Shown: positions 23,830 to 35,967 of the stretch, in pieces
How positions within the stretch are numbered: the stretch's first letter is position 1
Layout of the letters: every line of letters begins with the position of its first letter
DNA from: Agarophyton chilense
Taxonomy: Eukaryota > Rhodophyta > Florideophyceae > Gracilariales > Gracilariaceae
Direction: 5' to 3'
NCBI GenBank assembly: GCA_030374765.1
Contig: JARGXX010000006.1
Span: 682,001-746,000 of the forward strand
DNA length: 64,000 nt
Translations under genes and position numbers: made by a program
The notes under the pieces: generated by a model
What the model was told of the DNA's origin: nothing
Seen by the model: the letters and a program-made list of their open reading frames with translations, nothing else
The model's database searches: none

Positions 23830-24495
23830 GATTTGTGACAGATATACAAAAAACTTTTGTAAAAGAACAAACACCAATGTATGAAGATGCTCTTCGAAAA
23901 CATGGGGCTCGTTGGAGAGATGTTTGGGTTTCATTAATTGCACCAAGATTGGAATGTGTCGATCTGTTAGAGATGGAAGAAACCAAATAGAATGCTATTC
24001 TAGGCACATTGGAAAGCATTACCTAAAGTATCAGACATTATCAACGCCGGATGGACTGATATTTCATTTCTTCAGACCTGTAGTTGAAAAACGCCAGGAA
24101 TTTCCGATATTGAGCGAAAGTGGAATAAAGAATGTGATGCAGAATATTCTGATCATCGATGGGGTACAGTATTACATCTATGGCGATCCAGCATATGTTT
24201 GGCAGCCATGGTTGCAAACTGCATTTGAAAGAACGTGGGAAACCGATCAACAACTGGCATATAATTCTTCAATGAATGCGGGAGGTTGGTAGAGTGTAAC
24301 TACAAAAATTTAAATCAATTGTGGGTGCCTAACGACATTTCACGTCTTCTTGTCGTGTGTCTCTTTTCTGTTGCAATTCTTTACATTGCGTCAGAATTGC
24401 TGCTGAATTTGAAGACCTGCATGGGGAGACGCGGCCAAATGAACGACTATTTCAAGTGTGAAGCACCAAGCTTTAGCGTTTATTGTAATATTTGA
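23830..24495 (+). pseudogene. Harbinger-like DDE transposase relic
   Basis: The C-terminal two thirds of a PIF/Harbinger-type (DDE_Tnp_4-like) transposase can be read. Segments in order: TPMYEDALRKHGA; LERCLGFINCTKIGMCR, which is the first catalytic region (families usually read FIDGTKI, here the Asp position has become Asn); KYQTLSTPDGLIFHFF; IYGDPAYVWQPWLQ, the second catalytic Asp; VECNYKNLNQLW, the catalytic Glu; and YIASELLLNLKTCMG. The frame shifts near 23910 and again near the stop at about 24290, so it is inactive. The N-terminus is missing, and terminal inverted repeats were not found. Confidence 0.75.
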
Positions 24496-24499
24496 TCAT

Positions 24500-26230
24500 A
24501 CAGGGGATATGACAATATGGGAAACTCACATAGATGTTGTTCACTCTCTGAGAACATGGGGAAGTCATATGACGCATTTTGCATTTGCAGAACTATGTGC
24601 CATTATTTCTTTTACTCTCAGCAGAAATTCTGCTTGGACGTGGTATGGTCGCTTTTCCATGGTAATTCTTGTCGGAACGTTTGTAGTTGTTCTGTCCAAT
24701 CATACATATGATCAATCTTATTCAGGCTTCCAATGAAGAGAGTCTTTCTCAGTTTTAGAAAATCAATGCTTTCGCTTGTCTGCGTCCCCAGTCTATGCAT
24801 GATATACAATACAAGGATGGAAATATCTCACAATGAAGAACCGCGAGAAGGAATATTTGTGAAGTTTTCACGCCCAGACATATCGTTGATGAGCAAAGAG
24901 GGTACAATTTACGAGAGTTTCCTCCTTTCTTCTAATTTCATCGCCTTCTTTTCTACAACTTCACTGGAGAAGTACGTGGAACCGATATACTGCGTAACAT
25001 CTCCCACTTCGGCGTCTTGCACATTGGTCGGCCGAATTCAATCCAGAGTCTTTGTCTTGCTCGACATGACTAAGAATGCAAATCAAATGAGAACTAAGAT
25101 AGTCGCGTGCGTGTTCGCGTATCCATTACAGCTTCCTTCTCTTTAGCTCGCTTTCTACGGATCGAGTCAATTCTCTTCTCTGCCGCTGCTTCAGCCTTTG
25201 ACATTCCCTCGTAATCAGAATCATCCTAATCCTCACTGCGTTCGTTATCATCTGACTCTTCTTCGGCCGCTTGCCTTTCTACAATTTTCTTGGGCATTTT
25301 CTTCTATTGGCCGATTTCGACCTCGTCAGCGGCTTCCGTTTGTTTTATACTTTCGTCTACCTCATGCAATTCATACCAAGCATTAAGACTGACTTCAGGT
25401 TTAGGCCCAGCCTCGGGTTCAGTTTCGGGGTTACGGACTCCATTCACTTTCTCACCATGACGTATGCCTGCAACCTTTGCAGTAACAGGTTTGAGTTCTT
25501 CCACTACAAGACTCCGAGGCCACTCATCGGCATCGTTGGATTTCGAAGATTTACCTTTCTTCGCACGCACTTTTTCTTGAGAACTTTTAGTACTTTCTTT
25601 CACCGACACAGCAGGAACTCTATCCATGGCTATCATCGGTTGCCTAAAAGCTTCTGCTTTCTATCTTTTCTCCTTTTCGGCCTTCGAGAACAAAGTTCTC
25701 TCCTGGCGTTTGAGATGTCTCTTCGCCTACTCTGCGGCTTTTCGCTTAGCTTTTTCTTAAGCTTTTCATTTTTCCTTCTCCTCTCTTTACGTTGTTCCTC
25801 GGCGATCCGTGCAGCCTCCTATTCTTTAGTTTTCGTAAACGTTCTTTTTCGGCTAACATTTTATGTCTCTCTTATCGCATCTCACGCACCACAGCCGGCT
25901 CTTTCTTCTTTTGTTTCTTGGTTTCGGTAGCAGCTGAGGAATTTGACCTGAGCCATCATCTGCCTCGTCTACAGAATTCGCTGCGCCTTTTTTCTTCTCC
26001 TTCTTCTTGGCTTTCATTTTGGGAGAAGGCGCATTCCCGGCATCTCCAACAGTTCGAAGTTGTGCTGTAAGATCATCTACGTTTGCCGCGGGTTTCAAAT
26101 CCAATTATTCTTTTGTGGTAGGCTCAGTCCCCTCTAGGCCATCCAGAAGAGCGTCAACATCTTCCGTGGCAGCAGGAGTGTTTCTTTTGCCCTTCTTGTT
26201 CTTCTTCTTTTTGCTTTAGAAGGCAGTTGG
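24500..26230 (-). pseudogene. eIF5B pseudogene (translation initiation factor 5B, IF2-type GTPase)
   Basis: eIF5B is the GTPase that joins ribosomal subunits at the end of initiation. On the minus strand the relic keeps the family order. First is a Lys/Glu-rich N-terminal region (KKKNKKGKRNTPAATEDVD; LFSKAEKEKR then KAEAFRQPMIA; KKMPKKIVERQAAEEESDD). Next come the G-domain blocks: ICILSHVEQDKDS (G1, usually GHVDTGKTK), IRPTNVQDAEVGDVTQYIGS (switch I), DISGRENFTN (G3, usually DTPGHESFTN), ILVLYIMHRLGTQT, and LNKIDHMYDW (G4), then HVQAEFLLRVKEIMA. Frame shifts and stops occur throughout, for example between the G1 and switch I blocks near 25045, and the G1 loop is destroyed. The match stops near 24500, where the transposase relic ends. 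No introns are evident, but whether it is a processed copy is undecided. Confidence 0.85.
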
Positions 26231-27533
26231 CACTTGTCTTTGCTCGTGGAGACTGTATGCAGCTGTCTTACCGCTCAGCTCCGGTGTAGGACCATAAATT
26301 TAAACCATAAGGGCGTCAAGTTCGCCTCCGGTGCAACGACATTAGTACAATCTTCAGTTAGACACGAGCACAAAATAGCTATTTTTCGGCAGTATAATCC
26401 GCACCAGACGGCATGGTGGCTAGAAAACGATCCTCAAGTCTGTCAGCAACGGAAAGAAACCCAACATCAGTGCGTCCGCTGTAGAAAAGTTGAAGACGAA
26501 CTGTCAGAAGCCAGGGCCAAAATCTCATCGAAGGAATAATCCTTGATGGATTGGACCAAGGAAAGATTTAAAGTAGATTCATAGAAAAGAGCCTACGAAG
26601 AACTCAACAAGGGTGGAGTTGATGACTCGGGCGGCGAGACAGCTACGCTGATGCGACGCAGAACGGTTGGAACGTCAGTGCAAAGAACGTCGGACTTGAT
26701 GAAAGGCAAGAGCGCAGGAGCGGTCTTGATTCGTGAGAGTGGGAGGTCATTTTGAACGATATCAGGCACTGAAATATGAGAAATAAGATCTGGGAGGGTG
26801 GAGGAAGAAAAACTTTGAGCGTTCGCAGTTTAACAGTGAGAGTTGTGCTGACCGTTGCAAAGAAAGTGAGGAAGTGTGGAGTAACCAGAAAAAGCGGAGG
26901 ACCCAATCGTGAGATGTAGCAAAGCTGCAAATGGCACGAATCATGACTTCATGCCGAAGGAGTGGTGAGGATGACTTGGTAGAATTGAAGGAAGATAGAA
27001 TGTAGATTACGAGATTAGGGGGTTGGGATTGGGGAACGGCGTTTGTTAGAAGGTTAAGACCGTGAAAGAGGTTGAGAAGTGAAAGCGCGATTGATACGAA
27101 GGGGTGCACTGCCCACTAACGAGAGTCTCGCTAGAAGTGGAAGAGCATCGTGGCAGCCCATGATGGAAAGCAATAATAAAATTTGTTTTTGACGTCCGAA
27201 CAGCAACGGCGAGATTTCCACTCGACTTCCAACGGTACCCCCTCTAGGGTATGCTACTATGGCGCATTTCAATAAAAGCTAAAACTGCGGCATTCTAAGT
27301 GAGACAAGACCGAGCTAGATCACGTTAGTCTCCACCCAGACATCGCTTCTGTTTCCGTGTTCGAATATGTCTGATTCAGTTGCGGCTTTTATTCGTTGTT
27401 ACTTCGAATTGTTCTCCTTTCCTTGACTTTCATTGAAAGAAGGTCACCCGCAAAAGAAGCCACCGAACCTGTTGAGCCGAAAGATTAATCTGACCCTCTC
27501 AAACCTGCGTCGATAAAGAGATCTGATTAGTTT
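26231..27533. other. No recognisable gene; upstream of the eIF5B relic
   Basis: Several short frames exist (26234-26539 plus; 26643-27109 minus; 27054-27272 minus), but I recognise none and their amino-acid make-up looks random. No LTR, TIR or tandem repeat was found. Confidence 0.35.
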
Positions 27534-28690
<1,157 letters not shown>

Positions 28691-29039
28691 GGCAGTGGAA
28701 GATTCTTTCAAACAGCCATCCATTTCCTGTCTTCTCTGGATTCACCACCGCCTTCACCGTAATCTACCTTCCATTACGTTCTCATTGTTATCGCGAGCAC
28801 CACCGTGACCCCCAATTTTGCCGTCGCTTACCCAAGCATACTCAGTTTTTTCGACTTTCATGACGCCGCTCTAGCAACTTACTTTCATATCGCGCCTCTT
28901 GTCATCGGTTGCAGGCGATGATCGAGCAACCAAAGATCTCGTACAACTAACGAGCGTCGTTATTGTCAAAAGCACGTCGGTACCTAACACACATAGCCGC
29001 CTCCTGTTTCTCGTGCGCTCTCTATAACAAGTATGCAGC

Positions 29040-29450
29040 ATTCGGGATGGCGCACTTGCTTTAACTGTCTCGAAACCCAAATATATTCTTGATGGAGATG
29101 CTCAAAACGTGTGGCGAGTTTGTCCGCGAAAGATTATTGCTTTCATATTGACAAATCTACATTCAGAGCACGCTGTTTCAACTGCCGTGCAGTTTCTCTC
29201 TCAGCTTGTTGGGAACAGGGACATCTACACCAAACTCACGGCCGAACATTTGAAATCTGCTTTAATAACATTTTTAGAATCAACCTATCTCTTTCGCGAC
29301 ATCTCAACCTTAATGGAAAAGCGCCTTCTTTAGGGAGTTCCCTTCTTTGATGCAGTCGCAACCACAAAATTTGATCAGGAATCGTTCAAAGCGTTCTTAA
29401 AACCTCTTGTGAAGAGCGCCGAAAAAAAGGAGTTCAAGCCGATCGACTAG
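29040..29450 (+). pseudogene. Possible MA3-domain (eIF4G-like) relic
   Basis: The plus strand reads PRKIIAFILTNLHSEHAVST, QFLSQLVGNRDIYTKLTAEH and KSALITFLESTYLFRDIS. After an interruption near 29330 it continues FFDAVATTKFDQESFKAFLK and ends EKKEFKPID. The helical repeat pattern with a late D-I-S/P step resembles the MA3 domain of eIF4G or PDCD4. The assignment is tentative; an unrelated alpha-helical repeat protein is possible. It lies 3 kb from the eIF5B relic. Confidence 0.45.
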
Positions 29451-29466
29451 TAGGCTTGTTTTTTCA

Positions 29467-29517
29467 TCGATGCTTATCATAAACAGATGCTTATCATAAA
29501 GAGATGCTTATCATAAT
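29467..29517. repeat. 17-bp tandem repeat, three copies
   Basis: Three consecutive copies of (N)(A/C)GATGCTTATCATAAA at 29467-29483, 29484-29500 and 29501-29517. Two positions vary at the start and one at the end. Confidence 0.85.
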
Positions 29518-29869
29518 GCGATGAGAAAGTATTCAGTGTTTCCTTGGACATATTGACGTCACTTATTGGTACCAGCACACACGAAAAAGACGTTTCTGTC
29601 TCTCGTTTGGGCTGATGTTCTCGGCTTGGACACTGGAAGGAAAATCATCTGCGTTATATGGATAATGGGTGAATGCAGAAATAATTAAACCATAAAAGCG
29701 CCAAAGATTTAGGGCTGTTCAGAAATCTCATAGTACACCAGAAAGCCAAACAGAAAGCCAAATATTGGCACCAAAGAGTAGACCGAAACTCCTGTGCACA
29801 AATTTGCAAACTACATTCCGAAGCTCATGAATCTCTTTCACATCGCTCTCGATAGAACGCAGACCTTCA

Positions 29870-30390
29870 CCCACTATGAGCTCAACGAACGCCGCCGTCC
29901 CCGTCTTCTCTTCCCGTACCGCTACGCTTTCTTCCGCCGCTCCACAAACTGCTCCTGCCCCACTTGCTGCTCCTGTTTCTGCACCTACGGCTAATGCATC
30001 CGCAGCACCTAAACCTACTTCATTGCCTGCAGCAAACGGTAAACAGTGACCTATGAAATGGGGCAAAGGACGTGCAGGCGCAACAAATTATAATTGAGAT
30101 GATATCACATCCTTGCTCGACATAGTTGAACAAGTAGAACCAATAGTTCTGATTGGCTACGAAATTTTTTCAGTGAAGTGACGCAAACGCTCGACTGCTT
30201 CGGAAACAAGACTTTCTGCAGAACAAATATGACAAGCTGTGCAAGGCTAAGGAAAAGACGGGCAATCTGTTCTGTACGCTGGACGTACGACGTACCAAAC
30301 ATATTGGTCGTGAAATTCAAGGAAAAATTGCCGCACTCGTTTTGGGTGATGACAAAGTGACTGACCTCATAGATGCGGGGAAGATTTCCA
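29870..30390 (+). pseudogene. Myb/SANT-like (DUF6818-type) domain relic
   Basis: The plus strand starts MSSTNAAVPVFSSRTATLSS and runs through a Pro/Ala/Ser linker to GKGRAGATNYN, DDITSLLDIVEQVEPIVLIG, then after a frame change NKYDKLCKAKEKTGNLFC and LDVRRTKHIGREIQGKIAAL. The order 'ATNY...LLDIVE..P...(K/R)xxKL...TG....VRRAKHI' is that of the SANT-like domain family DUF6818, found in many algae, oomycetes and fungi. The role is unknown; DNA binding is presumed from the fold. At least one stop (near 30095) and two frame changes (near 30170) make it a pseudogene unless introns are involved. Confidence 0.6.
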
Positions 30391-30940
30391 TCACCAAAGG
30401 TTATAAGAAGAACTACGAAGATGACACTATCGGAGGAAGAGAGAGGAGACGTGAAGTTGGCGAACAAGGGCTGCAATCGAAGAAGAGAAAGACAGAAGAG
30501 GTGTTGGTGCAGAACGTGACAGAAGTGACCGTGTTTATTGGTATGATAACGAACTCTGTGCACTCTGGGAATGATCTTGGAGTTGCAACACCTCTACAAG
30601 AATACTTTATTGTGAACACTGTTCAGAAGAAGGTTAAAGTGTTAAAGAATGAAGTTAATCAGAGTATGCATGACAAAAAGCTTTGGTTGCCGGGATGAAT
30701 TCGGTTTTCTAGCAGCTTGTAGAAAAGCTATCCAGCGGGGATTCAAGCGTGAATCTGCCGTAACAAAAAAACCTAGAGCGGTTCTCTGCATTCTAGCGTT
30801 TCCGCTCGCGCGTAAAGTCCGAACAACTCTTGCAATCTTGCATTCGTGTACTTAACTCCTCGGACAGGACCCGCACTCAGGATGATTCAGCAGCAGAACC
30901 GTAGGTGGACGCAATTTGATTGCGTCCTATAAGCCGTGTG
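30391..30940. other. Intergenic; no recognisable gene
   Basis: The plus-strand frame 30342-30698 begins inside the SANT-like relic (GDDKVTDLIDAGKISIT) and may be its continuation, but beyond about 30450 I recognise nothing. No repeat was seen. Confidence 0.35.
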
Positions 30941-31530
30941 CGACAGTTCTGTAGTGCAACGCCAAGGGCGGCGGAAACACACGAAGATGTCCGAGTCTTC
31001 CTCCAAGGAGGGTAGCACGGCGACGGAGCCTCTCCGGAGTGAACACGACTAAGTCGGAATGTAAGGCCGAGGTTCACCGGCACGCCAAGCGGGGAGAGTG
31101 CGGGATGCTAGAAGGGAGCAGACCAGGTATGAGCTGTATTCCACGGGAGTGGGTAAGCGATAAAGGGGGGGGGGGACCACCCAGTGGGGGCGATCGGGGG
31201 CATGGGCCACGAGAGCCAAAAGAAATATGTAGCAAACCCAATACTGGGGCGAGAACACGGCAGTGGTATGAAAGATATACACGCTAACAGCGGTGAGTCT
31301 CCTGTTGACGCAGGGTGGATAAGTCTACCGTTAGTAACGCGGCTTCACCTCCGTAGAGTGTGGAAGACTCGCGAAAGCGGAAAAAGACTTAGAGCCAAGA
31401 ACCCTGGTTGGGGAAGTTTACTGAGTGTCAGGGCGAGATCGCCCTGGCACTATATAGTGTAGAGTACTGTAGAAAACTCCCTAACCTAGTGTAATAAATC
31501 TAAATAAATAGAGAAAATATCCAGCAATGC
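30941..31530. other. GC-rich structured non-coding block (possible solo LTR or leader)
   Basis: Composition changes sharply here. The block contains an 11-G run (31165-31175), a perfect hairpin CAGGGCGA-GA-TCGCCCTG (31429-31446), the palindrome CACTATATAGTG just after it, and AATAAA-like words near 31495-31510. Its style resembles the LTR that begins at 31764, but no second copy was found in the window. Confidence 0.4.
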
Positions 31531-31763
31531 TGTGCCAGCCTCTCTTTGGCCAACCACGTTACACGTGTGTCAGTTGCACCCAAGTTGGAGCCACGGCGCG
31601 CTGCAGCTACGCCATGCGCATCCGAATGTTTCGGGAAAATTACTAAGTCCTTCAGAACCCCTCCCAGAGGGCGTGCACCACAAGTTCAACAAGCGCAAAG
31701 CCAGTTCTATGACGATTCCGCGCCTCTTCGACTCTGATGTGAGTGTTGTCTTCCAGCGTTGAA

Positions 31764-32169
31764 TGTAGTATCCGCTCTAACGGAGAGAGCAGACACCTGC
31801 GACAGTGTTACGACTGCCGATAGGTTGCTTGCAGCGAAGTAAAAGGGGTGGTAGAGCTACAACACCAGCGAGCTGGAAGTGGGGTGTAAGGCCACTACTC
31901 GCCAGCGAGGGTGAACAATGCAACTGTAAAACGTTGATGGAACGTAGGTACGAGACGGCTCGTGAAGTGGTTGGGGGCTGACTATCTATTATAGCTCGTC
32001 CGGATCTCCGGATAAGGAATCCTAAGCGAGGAACAGAATAGTCATGATGCCCATGTTGTCTCCTTTACTTGGAGTCGGCGCTCACCTCTGGTACACTACA
32101 TACTGTGTGCCAGGGTAAGTGCCCAAATATATATATATAAATAATACCCAGTGGTCAGCCACTTAGCCA
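31764..32169 (-). repeat. Left (3') LTR of the gag-only element
   Basis: 406 bp, plus-strand ends TGTAGTATCC...CTTAGCCA. It contains short hairpins (CCAG-CGAG-CTGG and CTCG-CCAG-CGAG) and an AT dinucleotide run near the right end. Confidence 0.8.
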
Positions 32170-32599
32170 AACCACTGAATGGGTATGGTCCCTAATGGAC
32201 TTACATCTACAAAGGGTAGTAAAACCAGCCACGTGGATCGCCACTACATGCGCCGTTGCAAGCCACTCCACTCGTGATCCCACGTGTCCCACTAAGACAT
32301 TCTGCCTCTAGGCATCCTATGCGGGATGCCGTTTCATATCACAATGTTGATGATATCACTCACTTATGAGTCCCAACCGCGACTTCGCAAAAAACCAACC
32401 TATCCGATTCCCCGACATAGTTGAATACTACATACCCCCCTCGTTAAGCGCGAACCATGGGGGACGCAAGAAGCGTTTATACGCAGTCGGACCGGTGTTC
32501 CGGGTACTCATCGTCATCACGAATTCCTCGCCGCCCGACCAACTCTTACAGTTCTCAACAGCATTCTGTTCCTCACTGCTCTTCAGCTCGATCTCTCGC

Positions 32600-34285
32600 G
32601 ATGGATCCGAACGCCAGGTCCAACTCGTTCTAGCCCTCTTCTGAGGATGTGCCTTCTGAGGCTCCGTCCAACACTCCTGGTTATGCGTCGCAGCCTACTG
32701 CTCAACTCGGTCCATACCGCTCGTTCCCCGCACCGTACACCGGATTCCGGTCGGTACCGTTACGTCAGCCAACCGTGGCTCCGATGCCGGCGCGGCTTAC
32801 GTCGCCTCTGCGGGTGTGATTCGAGCTCTTTCTCGTCGTGCTCAGCGGAGCTACCCGCACCCTGCGGATTTCTATGGACGAGATCCTCTCGACAACGTTG
32901 AACGTTTCGCGCAAGCGCCCTGGTTTGACCCAGTTGCTATCCGCGATGACGCGTTAATGCAACAGTTTGTACACGGTGGGTACTTCCCTGACGGTGTTCC
33001 AGAACACCCGATTTATAGTGACGACTGGGCGAGCCATATTGATTTGCCAGACAACGCGATTGCGCGATATTCAAAGGAAACCTTGTCCAAAGCCCGTACG
33101 CGGTTCACCAAGCTGATTTACCAGCGTCTTCACCGAATCATCAGTACGGTCCTCCTCCCGCAGGACTGGGAACTAGATACCTAGAAATCCCGTACCGACG
33201 GTGAAGGTTACTCGTATATCGAGACACTTGTTGAAGACGGTGTTAGCGGTTGGCGCGGTGTGTGCGGTGTGCGTGATGCAGCTCTCTGCTTTCAGCAACC
33301 TCTTCTCCGTGCGGAGTTCTGCTTCCTTCGAAAGCGTGACGTTCCCTATTGGGATTATCCCCGTTGGGAACGTCGTACTCGATCACGTTTGGGCTATTTG
33401 GTGCCGTATCGAATGATCGAGATTGACCGCATCCGGCGGAACGCGCGCTTCGGGCGCTACATCGGTATTCCAGAGCATTGGGCGGCGATCGAGAGTCCTC
33501 GTGATTGCCCTGTGGAGCTCCCACCGGCGATCTCCTACATCGGGTCCGCGTTGGCTAACGACCGGTTCTCGGGATATTGGACGGTGGTTTAAACCGAGTT
33601 TGTCGCCAAGATGGCCGTCTCCCTCCTCTGGGATGCTTATGATACCTTTAGAGTTTGGTACATGTCGCCCACAGCGCGAAAGTATGCGAGAGAACTCGAT
33701 CTTTCCCTTGTCCTGGGATCCCGTGCAAACCATGCCGACTTCCTCTATCTTGTGGATTTGATCGACAGTGTCGACTGGTATGGAGTGCCAGCTGATCAAT
33801 CCGCTTGCGGAACCCGTGCAAGACACTACGACCATTCTCCTGGACGAACAGCAAGTGGTGGAGATTTCGTTTAGTACGACCTCTGAACGCGCCAGTTAAT
33901 CACCTCCGAGCAGGCTCGCTTTCTTCTGGAGAACCCGCGTGACATGCCACCGAACCAGCTTACTAGATACGTGTACGATGCTACTCCATCCGAGAACGGA
34001 GAGAAACCGTATGAGAAAGCGCCAAGAGCTGAGGCTGAACTCGGTTACGAGGACGAGCCAGAGCTGGCAGGCGTAGCGACTTCCGTCGATCAATTCGCAG
34101 CGGCGGGAGTTGCTCAAGAGAACTTTCATGGGTTTACCCAACAACCGAGTGCAGTGCCGGTCGAAGATCCAGGCTTGGATCCGCTGAGGCAGTTCCTCTT
34201 CGATGCGGTCTTTCCCGTGGACCAAGTTGAGGGTGGTCGCGCCCAGCTTCTTGCGAACCTGCGTGCTCGCACGTCTCTTTGATGA
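32600..34285 (+). other. Opposite-strand coding-like region inside the gag-only LTR element, broken
   Basis: Long plus-strand frames run head-on toward the minus-strand Gag-like genes. Readable segments include HPADFYGRDPLDNVERFAQA, RRNARFGRYIGIPEHWAAIE, LLWDAYDTFRVWYMSP and LDPLRQFLFDAVFPVDQVEG, closing with LLANLRARTSL. Base use is coding-like and the protein is rich in Arg, Asp and aromatic residues. I do not recognise the family. The region is interrupted about two or three times. It could be an antisense ORF of the element, a captured host gene, or a separate nested element. Confidence 0.45.
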
Positions 34286-34743
34286 TCCTAGAAAAGACTC
34301 CTAGTCAACACCCTTGCGGTGGTATCTTGATAACAGATTCCTGTCAGAGCCGATGTCGGCATAGACCTTATAGTTTCTTTTAGACACTACTATGAGGTAA
34401 CTTTCCCGTTTTGACGGACAATTATAACGTCTCCAAGGACGATGTAACTCACAGTCAAACTGTACTCGCTTTCCGTCCGGCGGATTGATTCCGTACGGCG
34501 GAGATTTGGGAGGCCTCAAGAGAATCTTGGGCTTCCAAGCGCGGGAGCAGGGAGGCGAGCTCTCCCTGGTCAGCACTACGGGATCGAATAGTGCCGACCC
34601 CCTAGGGGCTCCCTCACTTAGTTTTCCGGTTGCATCGGCTTATTTGCCTCAAAGGCGCCTCTTCCCACCGGGGTTCCAGGTTGTAACATTTCATCAATCT
34701 GAGCAACCGGCTTGTCCGTTCGGCTCATTGGTGTCTGAGAAAA

Positions 34744-35826
34744 CTAACTTTTGGCTTTCCAATACATGCCCGCCGGTACGCGGCTCCTTTCCTCTTCTGA
34801 GAGTGCTTCATAATTCGTCATGATACGACTCAGATCCTTTGCAGGAAGCGTGCATTCTGCACTCAAATGGTGTTTTCCATAACATGAATAACGTATCAAA
34901 CCGTCACGAAGGTTGGTCAACATAGGTTTTGAACGGTATGCCGTGCGAGTATCCACCCATCCAGGTTTCCCGTTCTTAAAACCTCCTTGTGGAGGCACCG
35001 TGGAGGGACGGTACATAGGGCGACGGCCCTCCATAGCCATTAGGGTTTCCTCGTCCTGAGACTCCGAGTGTGGGAGATCCACTGTAGGTACAGAAGAGTC
35101 CGAATATTCCATTAAATGGACCGCCTCCTCCTGCGAGTCACTCCCTTTGGGTGCCAACGACGAATCTCGCGAGTCAACTGGAGATTCCAGATGTAGCAGT
35201 TTGCTCCGCTGATTAACTCTGGCGGAGATCTTCTCCTTACCCATTGAGGTTCCAAAAGCCACTGAACGACGGGGGCTACCACGCGCTCTGGCCGCGTCTC
35301 CTTTAGCTTTCTCAAACTGAACTAACTCCAAAAAGGAGACTCTTCCACGCTTCTCTCGATATCGAGCTACCAACGACTTGATGCTCGGGTCCAGCCCGTC
35401 GATGTACAAGGTAATCTTGTCCGCCGTCGAATGGACGTTTCCACAGCGGACTGAAGCTTTGGAAAGCCTTGAGCTGTACTCAGCTTCGCCCTCCTCAGGC
35501 TTTTGGGTCACATCCCTTAGGTCCAGGATCGCCTGACGTATCGCGTTTGAAGTAGCGTAACTGCGCAGCAAATACTGCACCGCTTCTGGCCATGAGGTAA
35601 CGCCGCCGTCATCGGCTGTCAATGATCCGCAAACGGAACGATATTGCTCTAAAGAAAAACCCTTCAGGAAGTGTGGTAAAGACACAAATGCCTGTGGTTC
35701 ACTCATCTCTAGAGTGTCTGCTTCGGCAACGAATCGAGTGAGAAACTCGATAACGAGAATGGGGGTCTTCCCATCAAATGTTAAATCATTAAGGCCGATC
35801 TTAAATCGTTTGATGTGATACTTCAA
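34744..35826 (-). CDS. Gag-like protein with zinc-knuckle-like end
   Basis: An open frame of up to 360 residues without a clear ATG at its start. The first ~170 residues match the pattern of retrotransposon Gag (SLPHFLKGFSLEQYRSVCGS, SWPEAVQYLLRSYA, LDLRDVTQKPEEGEAEYSSR). A basic, Ser-rich linker follows, then a zinc-knuckle-like stretch YSCYGKHHLSAECTLP. It would form the particle shell of the LTR element. No protease or RT follows it on the minus strand. Confidence 0.65.
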   Translation of the reverse strand: MKYHIKRFKIGLNDLTFDGKTPILVIEFLTRFVAEADTLEMSEPQAFVSLPHFLKGFSLEQYRSVCGSLTADDGGVTSWPEAVQYLLRSYATSNAIRQAILDLRDVTQKPEEGEAEYSSRLSKASVRCGNVHSTADKITLYIDGLDPSIKSLVARYREKRGRVSFLELVQFEKAKGDAARARGSPRRSVAFGTSMGKEKISARVNQRSKLLHLESPVDSRDSSLAPKGSDSQEEAVHLMEYSDSSVPTVDLPHSESQDEETLMAMEGRRPMYRPSTVPPQGGFKNGKPGWVDTRTAYRSKPMLTNLRDGLIRYSCYGKHHLSAECTLPAKDLSRIMTNYEALSEEERSRVPAGMYWKAKS

Positions 35827-35967
35827 CTTCGCGGTTTCGCGTCCTCAGCGCTTCTTGCTCTTCACCTTCAGATGGTAGTACCTGTAATTCAGGACCTTCC
35901 GATAAAGCGGATTCGTGCACGGGAGCACCATCAATCCTCTGTAATGTGAGCCTTTTCTTCTCATTAA

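Noticed and set aside
26643-27272. Overlapping minus-strand frames with hydrophobic stretches
   Set aside because: They look like shadow frames: no consistent coding signal, no recognisable domain.
31764-32169. Non-coding RNA gene suggested by conserved 405-bp repeat
   Set aside because: Its second copy at 36987, the TG...CA ends and the Gag between the copies make it an LTR.
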